From contig DAGU01000072.1 in NCBI GenBank assembly GCA_002498285.1, positions 1 through 28,034 of the forward strand: DNA of 28,034 bases. The letters run 5' to 3'. The first letter of the stretch is position 1; each line of letters begins with the position of its first letter. Positions 22,825-28,034 of this stretch are shown here, one piece after another. This stretch comes from Methanomassiliicoccus sp. UBA386. Lineage in GTDB: Archaea > Thermoplasmatota > Thermoplasmata > Methanomassiliicoccales > Methanomassiliicoccaceae. A program made the translations under genes and the position numbers. Under the pieces are notes generated by a model, which saw only the letters and a list, made by a program, of their open reading frames with translations, made no database searches and was not told where the DNA came from.

Positions 22825-23177
22825 GGACGGCGTACTGCATCGCCTTCCGCGGCGACCGCTTCCTGATGGTGTACAACCCCAAGAGAGCAGGATGGGAGAT
22901 GCCCGGCGGCAAGGTCGAGGAGGGCGAGGACCATATCGACGCGGCGAGAAGGGAGTTCCGCGAGGAGAGCGGGATGGACGTCGTCATCGTCGTCGGCAAG
23001 GATACGGACGATGGCATGGTGTTCTGCGGAGAGGTGACTGGCACCGTAGGCCGGGGAGAGATGGAGGCGCGTTTCTTCGACGAACTGCCGGAGCAGCTGG
23101 CCTTCCCGCTCTGCGAGTACGCGCCCCTCATAGCATGGGCCCGGGAGGCCCTGCGGGAGCGCCACGCTGCTCTGTAG
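22821..23177 (+). CDS. Nudix hydrolase
   Basis: A 118-aa Nudix protein. The full Nudix box (G-x5-E-x7-REUxEExGU) is present: GGKVEEGE followed after seven residues by REFREESGM. The short N-terminal strand (MRTAYCIAFRGDRFLMVYNP) precedes GWEMPGG. Nudix enzymes hydrolyse a nucleoside diphosphate linked to another group (oxidised dNTPs, ADP-ribose, dinucleotides); the substrate cannot be told from this minimal version. The ATG overlaps the flpA stop (ATGA), so the two are co-translated. Confidence 0.9.
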   Translation: MRTAYCIAFRGDRFLMVYNPKRAGWEMPGGKVEEGEDHIDAARREFREESGMDVVIVVGKDTDDGMVFCGEVTGTVGRGEMEARFFDELPEQLAFPLCEYAPLIAWAREALRERHAAL

Positions 23178-23198
23178 AGAGCGCCCCGCGTAACTACT

Positions 23199-23208
23199 GT
23201 TATATATC
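23199..23208 (+). promoter_or_regulatory. TATA box of the rps15-recJ operon
   Basis: GTTATATATC lies about 70 bp before the rps15 ATG, predicting transcription from about 23230 and a leader of about 43 nt containing TTGGAGGA at about 23260-23267. Confidence 0.5.
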
Positions 23209-23272
23209 CGGACCGGAATTGGCTTCCATTCGCCACCCATAAACCTATTACGATTCATATTGGAGGATTCAC

Positions 23273-23728
23273 ATGGCGCGTATGCATGCCAGGAGAAGGG
23301 GGAGGTCGGCGTCCCGCCGCCCCCTCATAACCGAGAACCCTGACTGGGTATCGATGAGCAAGGACGAGATCGAGGAAGTAGTAGTGAAGATGGCCCGTGA
23401 TGGCGCCACTTCTGCCCGCATCGGCCTCGTGCTGAGGGACCAGCACGCCGTTCCCGACGTCAAGCTGGCCACTGGAAGCACGGTCAGCGGGATCATCGCG
23501 GCGAACGAGCTCAAGCCGGCCATCCCAGACGACCTGTCGTCATTGATGAGGAAGGCCATCGGCCTGCAGAACCACCTCAACGAGAACAAGAAGGACCTCG
23601 CCAACAAGAGGAATATGCAGATGGTGGAGTCCAAGATCCGCCGCCTTGTCAAGTACTACAAGCGCGAGGGACACCTTCCTGCTGACTGGCAGTATTCCAT
23701 CAAGACCGCCGAGCTCCTTCTCGAGTGA
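23273..23728 (+). CDS. rps15: 30S ribosomal protein S15 (archaeal S13e type)
   Basis: A 151-aa small-subunit protein that binds 16S rRNA helices near the platform. It has the archaeal/eukaryotic N-terminal extension (MARMHARRRGRSASRRPL, then PDWV and IEEVVVKMARDGATSARIGLVLRDQHAVPDVK). The S15 core follows: LMRKAIGLQNHLNENKKDLANK, then ESKIRRLVKYYKREGHLPADW and a final KTAELLLE. Length is typical for archaea. ATG follows a GGAGG site. The downstream DHH nuclease starts five bases after the stop, an order seen in many archaea. Confidence 0.97.
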   Translation: MARMHARRRGRSASRRPLITENPDWVSMSKDEIEEVVVKMARDGATSARIGLVLRDQHAVPDVKLATGSTVSGIIAANELKPAIPDDLSSLMRKAIGLQNHLNENKKDLANKRNMQMVESKIRRLVKYYKREGHLPADWQYSIKTAELLLE

Positions 23729-23733
23729 TCTGA

Positions 23734-25083
23734 ATGGAAGCAGGGGCATTGCTCCCTGACAAACTCCTTTCCCGTATTTCTATCGCGAAGGAGGAGCTGG
23801 AGCGCCACTCCGAGGTCCGCATCGTCTCCCATTACGACGCTGACGGCATATCCTCGGCCGGCGTGCTGTGCAACGCCATGTTGAGAGCTGGAAAGCGCTT
23901 CCACGCCACCATGACCAAGGGTCTGACGGACCAGCTGGTGCAGGAGGCGGCCGAGGGTTGCGAGCTTATCATATTCTCAGACATGGGTTCGTCCCACCTG
24001 GACGAGATCGAGGCGACCGGGTGCCGGGCCATCGTGCTCGACCACCACGCGCCGCCGCGCGATTCCGAGAAGATCGTGCACATAAACCCTCACCTGGCGG
24101 ACATCGACGGCATGACCTCGGCCTCGGCCTCGGCCATGTGCATGCTGTTCGCCGTCAACCTGGACGAGCGCAACTGGGACCTGCTGCATCTGGCATTCGC
24201 GGGGATAAGCGGCGACAGGCAGGCCATTCGGGGGCTGAGCGGGATAAATCAATGGCTGTTCGAGCAGGGCGCCCAACGCGGCGTTGTTGAGGCCGTCCCG
24301 GGCTCCCTATACCGGCCCGGCCGGCTGCTCGACGGCCTGTATGCGTCCACCGACCCATACCTAAGGGGGGTGAGCGGAAGCCGCGAGGGCGCCAGGGCGC
24401 TGCTGGAGGAGGCGGGGATAAACGTCGACGCCTCGTCCCGCGACCTCGACGAGGCGCAGGGCAGGAAGCTGTCCAGCCTCATCGCCCTGCGGCTGGTGGA
24501 GCAGGGCGTTCCCGCGGCCACCATGGAGGAGGCCGTGCACGAGCGCTACTTCTTCCCCCGGGCGGGGATGGAGGCCGGGGAGCTGGCCTCGCTGCTCAAC
24601 GCCTGCGGCCGGTCGAACAACGAGGGCATGGGACTGGCGCTGGCGCTTGGCGACCCGAAAGCCTTGGAGGGCGCCCGGAAGCTACGCGCCGATTACGTGA
24701 ACGAGGTCATGGCCGGCCTGGAGCGCATCGCCCGCGACGGCGTTACGGCGATGGAGAACATACAGTACTTCGTCAACGAGAACCTGGGGCTGTCGGGCAT
24801 CCTGTGCGGGGTGACCATGCAGTATCTCGGCGATCGCGACAAGCCGACCATCGCCCTGTCCGAGCATGACGAGGGAGTGAAGATCTCCTCCCGTGGTACG
24901 TTCCCGCTGCTTGAGCAGGGCATCGATCTGGCCGTGGCGATGCGGGAGAGCGCCGCCAAGGTCGGAGGCTTCGGGGGCGGCCATCGCATCGCCGCCGGGG
25001 CCACCGTGCCCAAGGGCCGGGAGGACGAGTTCCTCGCCGTGCTGGACGCGATGATCGGAGAACAGAAGAAGAAAGAGGCCTAG
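23734..25083 (+). CDS. RecJ-like DHH-family single-strand exonuclease (GAN/RecJ)
   Basis: A 449-aa DHH-DHHA1 phosphoesterase related to archaeal GINS-associated nuclease and RecJ, which degrade single-stranded DNA or RNA and can associate with the replicative helicase complex. Motifs: I, SHYDADGIS (residues 32-40); II, IIFSDMGSSH (about 79-88); III, VLDHHAPP (101-108); IV, TSASASAMC; then AGISGDRQ. The C-terminal DHHA1 domain includes SSRGT and KVGGFGGGHRIAAGATV. Length matches archaeal RecJ-like proteins. Starts five bases after rps15. The stop is immediately followed by the convergent kae1 stop. Whether it is a true GAN or one of the other RecJ paralogues would need a tree. Confidence 0.92.
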   Translation: MEAGALLPDKLLSRISIAKEELERHSEVRIVSHYDADGISSAGVLCNAMLRAGKRFHATMTKGLTDQLVQEAAEGCELIIFSDMGSSHLDEIEATGCRAIVLDHHAPPRDSEKIVHINPHLADIDGMTSASASAMCMLFAVNLDERNWDLLHLAFAGISGDRQAIRGLSGINQWLFEQGAQRGVVEAVPGSLYRPGRLLDGLYASTDPYLRGVSGSREGARALLEEAGINVDASSRDLDEAQGRKLSSLIALRLVEQGVPAATMEEAVHERYFFPRAGMEAGELASLLNACGRSNNEGMGLALALGDPKALEGARKLRADYVNEVMAGLERIARDGVTAMENIQYFVNENLGLSGILCGVTMQYLGDRDKPTIALSEHDEGVKISSRGTFPLLEQGIDLAVAMRESAAKVGGFGGGHRIAAGATVPKGREDEFLAVLDAMIGEQKKKEA

Positions 25084-25084
25084 T

Positions 25085-26065
25085 TCAGCGCCACAGCACC
25101 TCGACCTCGTCAGTGCGGAAGCGCTGGTCCACCTTGGTCTCGGACACTTCCATGCGGACCCCTGCGTGGTGCATCACCAGGCCGGTCCAGGCGATCATGG
25201 CGCCATTGTCGACGCACAGCTTCGGCTCTGGCACATGCATGCGGGCCCCGCGCTCCTCAGCCATGGTATTCACCATCGCCCGGAGGCGCTTGTTCTGAAC
25301 GACCCCTCCTCCCAGAAGCACCTCGTCCTTCTCGATGTGCGCCATCGCCCTCTCCGTTACCTCGGTAAGCATGGCGAAGCAGGTCTCCTGCACCGAGAAG
25401 CAGATGTCCTCCAGGCTCTCGCCCCTGGCATGGTGGGTCAGGGCGGCGGTCATGATGCCGGAGAACGCCAGGTCCATGCCCTTCACCGAGTACGGCAGGT
25501 CCAGAAGCTTCCTCCCGCCCAGCGCCAGCTTCTCGATGGTGGGCCCGGCATAATAGCCGATGCCCAGCTCCCGCCCGAGCTTGTCCAGCATGTTGCCTAT
25601 GCCAATGTCGAGCGTCTCGCCGAAGATGCGGTAGCGGCCGCCGTTGAACGATATGACCTGGGTGTTGCCTCCAGAGGCGTACAGCAGCACGGGATCGACC
25701 GCATCGGTCCTGGCGACCCCGATCTCGAGGTGCGATATGCAGTGGTTGACGCCCAGCAATGGCTTGCCGAGCGAGATGGCCAGGGCGCGGGCGGCCGTGG
25801 CCACCGTGCGCAGGCACGGACCCAGGCCCGGTCCGCGGGAGAAAGAGATGACATCGATGTCCGCCAGGTCCACGCCGGCGGCCTGGGTGGCCTTCACGAT
25901 CAGCGGAACGACGACGTCGGAATGGTGGTTGGCCGCCTCCCGGGGATGTATGCCGCCCTTCTCCGGGCGGTACATGTCCAGCTCGTTGGCCAGGACGTTG
26001 GCGTCCCCGTCGACTATTCCCACGCCGCAGGTGTGGGCGGTGCCTTCTATGCCGAGCGCTATCAT
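25085..26065 (-). CDS. kae1: tRNA N6-threonylcarbamoyladenosine synthase subunit Kae1, not fused to Bud32
   Basis: A 326-aa ASKHA-fold ATPase, the catalytic subunit of the KEOPS complex that makes t6A37 in ANN-decoding tRNAs. It opens MIALGIEGTAHTCGVGIV. Metal ligands are in VNHCISHLEIG (His108, His112). Other markers are FSRGPGLGPCLR, LLYASGGNTQVISF, LLGGGVVQNKRLRAM and LCVDNGAMIAWTG. Length is that of a stand-alone Kae1: there is no C-terminal Bud32 kinase, although many euryarchaea have the fusion. ATG start, 17 bp after the glutaredoxin-like gene, so probably co-transcribed with it. Confidence 0.96.
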   Translation of the reverse strand: MIALGIEGTAHTCGVGIVDGDANVLANELDMYRPEKGGIHPREAANHHSDVVVPLIVKATQAAGVDLADIDVISFSRGPGLGPCLRTVATAARALAISLGKPLLGVNHCISHLEIGVARTDAVDPVLLYASGGNTQVISFNGGRYRIFGETLDIGIGNMLDKLGRELGIGYYAGPTIEKLALGGRKLLDLPYSVKGMDLAFSGIMTAALTHHARGESLEDICFSVQETCFAMLTEVTERAMAHIEKDEVLLGGGVVQNKRLRAMVNTMAEERGARMHVPEPKLCVDNGAMIAWTGLVMHHAGVRMEVSETKVDQRFRTDEVEVLWR

Positions 26066-26082
26066 CCTCGTCGGTCCGGTGT

Positions 26083-26325
26083 TCAGGCCTTCCCGTTGGC
26101 CAGCTCGTTAAGCCTGGACATGATGGCGATGGCGCCCTCTACCACCTGCTCGTCCACGACCAGGATGGGCACGTTCTTGCCCAGTATCTCATAGTAGGCG
26201 GCCTCGGCAAGCCCCTCCGGAGTGGAGGTGTCGACATAGTCGATGTCCAGCCCCACAGGCATGCGCTCCTTGACGTACTCGCACTTCTGGCAGTCCGGTT
26301 TGGTGAAAAGCAATATCTCTGGCAT
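26083..26325 (-). CDS. Glutaredoxin/thioredoxin-like protein
   Basis: An 80-aa thioredoxin-fold protein with the redox motif CQKC near the N-terminus (MPEILLFTKPDCQKCEYVKE) and the cis-proline region as VPILVVDEQVVEGAIAIMSRL. It is a minimal glutaredoxin-like version that lacks extra helices. Likely a thiol-disulfide or metal/selenium-sulfur transfer protein; the partner is unknown. The ATG at 26325 is about 34 bp from a TATA box. An ORF extending to 26439 would read through the promoter and is rejected. Upstream of kae1 in the same direction. Confidence 0.82.
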   Translation of the reverse strand: MPEILLFTKPDCQKCEYVKERMPVGLDIDYVDTSTPEGLAEAAYYEILGKNVPILVVDEQVVEGAIAIMSRLNELANGKA

Positions 26326-26353
26326 AGGAATCTGCTCGACATGAGGGGACTTG

Positions 26354-26363
26354 TTTTTATAAG
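26354..26363. promoter_or_regulatory. Bidirectional TATA element
   Basis: TTTTTATAAG on the plus strand and CTTATAAAAA on the minus strand. It is the only A/T-rich element between the divergent starts at 26325 (minus) and 26398 (plus), and is about equally spaced from both predicted transcription starts (about 26333 and 26385). One TBP site may therefore serve both genes. Confidence 0.5.
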
Positions 26364-26397
26364 TTTTCAGGCCGCCCCCGATAAAGACGTCAAGATT

Positions 26398-26808
26398 ATG
26401 ACGGGCCCGTCTGGTCGTGAGAGTTTTATGGAACCACATCCATACCCGAAGCGAATGGGAGAACTGCTCAGGGCCATCTGTTCAGAATGCGGATTCGTCT
26501 CCGAGGACCTCTACACGGGGTTCGGGTTCAAGGGTGCGGGAGACCACTCCATGGAGCCGTCCATATGCCCCAAGTGCTTCTCCTTCAAGCTGAGGGACCG
26601 GAGGCATCCTCCTCAGATGTGCTACAGATGCAAGACGGAAGTGGTGTTCTACGGCGACCGGCAGTTCTCTGTGCTGTTCTTCCCCGATCCGCTGCACTCC
26701 GAAACGGTGGCCGAGGATTCCACCGATCGGCTGACCAAGGGCAGGCACGTATGTCCTGAATGCCTCAGGGCGGCCCTGGTCTTCGAGCGCCTGGGCCATT
26801 GGGACTGA
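26398..26808 (+). CDS. Double zinc-ribbon protein of unknown function
   Basis: A 136-aa soluble protein with four CxxC knuckles: Cys28/31 (CSEC), Cys57/60 (CPKC), Cys75/78 (CYRC) and Cys119/122 (CPEC). This is enough for two zinc ribbons, one spanning about 28-60 and one spanning 75-122. Between them is a basic stretch (KLRDRRHPPQM). The second ribbon holds a strand-rich insert (VVFYGDRQFSVLFFPD). The ATG at 26398 is placed about 13 nt after the predicted transcription start; 26428 and 26455 are alternatives. No enzymatic motif is visible. RNA or protein binding is plausible for this architecture but not shown. Confidence 0.75.
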   Translation: MTGPSGRESFMEPHPYPKRMGELLRAICSECGFVSEDLYTGFGFKGAGDHSMEPSICPKCFSFKLRDRRHPPQMCYRCKTEVVFYGDRQFSVLFFPDPLHSETVAEDSTDRLTKGRHVCPECLRAALVFERLGHWD

Positions 26809-26831
26809 GATCGCTTGCCGGCGGTTCGCAT

Positions 26832-26841
26832 CTTTTTATAG
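26832..26841 (+). promoter_or_regulatory. TATA box of the SDR gene
   Basis: CTTTTTATAG is centred about 28 bp before the ATG at 26865; fits a leaderless transcript. Confidence 0.6.
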
Positions 26842-26864
26842 CTTGCGTTGGCAAACGAACGAAC

Positions 26865-27581
26865 ATGAACCATGTGCTGAGAGACGATGTCGTCCTCATC
26901 ACCGGAGCCAGCAACGGCATCGGACGGGCGGCCGCCCTGCGGTTCGCGCAAGAGAGCAGCAAGGTCATCATAACGTACAACAAGGACGAGGGGGCGGCAT
27001 GGGAGACCGCCGAACAATGTCAGAACGAGGGGGCCCGCGGCACCATGGTGCTGCACCTCGACGTTATGGACGACATCAGCATTCGGAAGGCCGTCGCCGA
27101 CACCGTGGGAGAGATGGGGCGCATCGACGTTCTGGTCAACAATGCCGGGGTCATCGAGAGAAGAAGGGTGGAGGAGCAAACCTTCGAGGACATCGAGCGG
27201 CAGTTGCGGATCAACCTGGAGGGCGCCATCAAGATGACGCGAAGCAGCCTCCCCCACCTGCGCAACATGGTGATAAACATCGCCAGCGTGACCGCCCTGC
27301 GCGGATATCCCACGCTGGGGGTGTACGCGGCATCAAAGGCCGGCCTCATCGCGTTCACTCGAACGCTGGCCGAGGAGATCGAGCCGCGGAAGGCATATAA
27401 CGTCTTCCCGCGGGCCACGGCCACGCGGATGACCGATTTCCATGGCGACCCGCCCGAGCTGGTGGCCGAGGCCATCGTCGACCTGGCCCGCGGGAACTAC
27501 CTGGTACCGAACGGAGGGGACGTCAAGGTTGACGACCTTCCGGCCATGCGGGGCTACTCCATGGCCGACGTTATGAGGTGA
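26865..27581 (+). CDS. Short-chain dehydrogenase/reductase
   Basis: A 238-aa classical SDR. The cofactor-binding glycine motif is ITGASNGIGRAAALRF (TGxxxGIG). DVLVNNAGVIERR carries the NNAG motif, a serine lies in INIASVTALRGY, and the active-site pair is Y-x3-K in VYAASKAGLIAFTRTLAEE. The C-terminal part (NVFPRATATRMTDFHGDPPELVAEAIV) corresponds to the substrate-loop region. After the second strand it reads ITYNKDEG, with no obvious arginine for NADP, so cofactor preference is unclear. Resembles 3-oxoacyl-ACP/sugar reductase-type SDRs, but substrate cannot be assigned. Leaderless start at the ATG at 26865. A small membrane protein gene follows after three bases. Confidence 0.9.
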   Translation: MNHVLRDDVVLITGASNGIGRAAALRFAQESSKVIITYNKDEGAAWETAEQCQNEGARGTMVLHLDVMDDISIRKAVADTVGEMGRIDVLVNNAGVIERRRVEEQTFEDIERQLRINLEGAIKMTRSSLPHLRNMVINIASVTALRGYPTLGVYAASKAGLIAFTRTLAEEIEPRKAYNVFPRATATRMTDFHGDPPELVAEAIVDLARGNYLVPNGGDVKVDDLPAMRGYSMADVMR

Positions 27582-27584
27582 TCC

Positions 27585-27824
27585 GTGGCAGGCTCCAAGC
27601 TCACCGGTTTTGCCCTCCTCTCCGCCGGGGCGGCGTCCATCGTATTCTCGGTCCTCAACGCCGCGCCCGGGCAGGCCCCGGGAGTGCCGGGCGATGCCAT
27701 GCTCCGCCTTGCCTCGATCATTGGGCTTTCCCTTGCCGGGGCAGTGCTGCTGTCCCTGGGCATCGCGCTCCTGCTGTACACCGACGGATCTAAGAGCGGA
27801 CGCGACCCCGGTAGCGGCCGGTGA
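27585..27824 (+). CDS. Small two-transmembrane protein
   Basis: A 79-aa protein with two hydrophobic helices (about residues 7-26, LTGFALLSAGAASIVFSVLN, and 42-65, LASIIGLSLAGAVLLSLGIA and following). A Gly/Pro-rich loop separates them, and a polar basic tail (DGSKSGRDPGSGR) follows. The start is GTG at 27585, three bases after the SDR stop and preceded by GAGGTGAT, so it is likely co-translated with the SDR. I recognise no family. Confidence 0.6.
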   Translation: MAGSKLTGFALLSAGAASIVFSVLNAAPGQAPGVPGDAMLRLASIIGLSLAGAVLLSLGIALLLYTDGSKSGRDPGSGR

Positions 27825-27954
27825 TCGGACCGGCGGCGCGGCGGCAATATCGCGTCGAAGAGATCCGTGAAGCAGCGTGCCGAAGGGGTGGAACGGCCTG
27901 GCAACGAACGAAAAGGATTTAGATAAGGACAGTATATGGACGAAAAACCACAAT

Positions 27955-28027
27955 GGGCTCATGGTCTAGTGGCTATGACGTCTCCCTGACACGGAGGAGG
28001 TCGCCGGTTCGAATCCGGCTGAGCCCA
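27955..28027 (+). tRNA. tRNA-Val (anticodon GAC)
   Basis: A 73-nt cloverleaf. Acceptor strands GGGCTCA/TGAGCCC are fully paired, with discriminator A. The D arm contains GGTCTAGTGGCTATGACG. Anticodon stem TCTCC/GGAGG encloses the loop CTGACAC, giving anticodon GAC. The T arm is GCCGG-TTCGAAT-CCGGC. No intron, no encoded CCA. The A/T-rich GATTTAGATAA at about 27917-27927 is a plausible promoter about 30 bp upstream. Confidence 0.96.
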
Positions 28028-28034
28028 CTCTTCT

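Noticed and set aside
22326..23258. 310-codon minus-strand open frame across flpA and the Nudix gene
   Set aside because: Antisense shadow of two convincing genes, and it would run into the rps15 promoter.
25166..26194. 342-codon plus-strand open frame across kae1
   Set aside because: Antisense to a clear Kae1 with all motifs; the translation is composition-biased and unrecognisable.
1..28034. Pyrrolysine read-through of TAG codons, possible if this is a Methanomassiliicoccales genome
   Set aside because: The TAG codons at ppk1, the GlmU-like gene, the RecJ-like gene and the Nudix gene all fall at the normal end of their families, so none needs to be read through.

Overview
The window looks like a piece of an archaeal chromosome, GC-rich (low sixties per cent by eye) and most likely from a euryarchaeon of the Thermoplasmata/Methanomassiliicoccales type. 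The archaeal assignment is firm. It rests on Kae1, fibrillarin, an S13e-type ribosomal protein S15, a RecJ-like DHH nuclease next to rps15, a stand-alone LigD-type 3'-phosphoesterase, tRNAs without encoded CCA, and A/T-rich TATA boxes about 25 bp upstream of starts, many of which look leaderless. The order-level placement is inference. I see no insertion sequence, CRISPR array, rRNA or prophage.

Layout. 1-3256 (-): 5' part of a large secreted papain-family protease with beta-helix, Fn3 and Ig-like modules; it runs off the left edge. 3340-4188 (-): ThiI-like THUMP protein whose PP-loop signature is gone. 4261-6813 (+): TauE/SafE (TSUP) transporter, DUF1634 membrane protein and an MFS transporter. 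6814-8641 (-): flavodoxin-like protein with a palindromic upstream region, a double zinc-finger protein and a zinc-ribbon membrane protein. 8755-8838 (-): tRNA-Leu(CAG), followed by about 560 bp with no convincing gene. 9402-9590 (-): small conserved-looking protein. 9871-15530 (+): polyphosphate operon ppk1, CHAD-HD fusion, ppx/gppA-HD, with a 3'-phosphoesterase gene 32 bp further on. 15621-15842 (-): 73-aa protein. 16100-18621 (+): phosphoglucosamine mutase and a GlmU-like nucleotidyl/acetyltransferase, a UDP-GlcNAc pathway pair. 18618-20568 (-): IMPase-family phosphatase, NAD kinase and JAMM protease, joined by 4-base start/stop overlaps. 20660-21025 (+): Hsp20. 21019-22066 (-): a pair of small proteins sharing a motif, and a winged-helix regulator. 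22156-23177 (+): fibrillarin and Nudix. 23273-25083 (+): rps15 and the RecJ-like nuclease. 25085-26325 (-): Kae1 and a glutaredoxin-like protein. 26398-27824 (+): zinc-ribbon protein, SDR oxidoreductase and a two-TM peptide. 27955-28027 (+): tRNA-Val(GAC).

The most interesting items are: the translationally coupled polyphosphate operon, whose middle gene fuses a CHAD (polyphosphate-binding) domain to an HD domain paralogous to the one ending the downstream exopolyphosphatase; the ThiI-like protein with an ablated ATP-binding loop; two inverted-repeat operator candidates (7309-7336 and 20582-20611); and the tandem small proteins at 21019-21554 with the same FY...GMS...EY motif. All functional statements come from reading motifs by eye; no database search was run.
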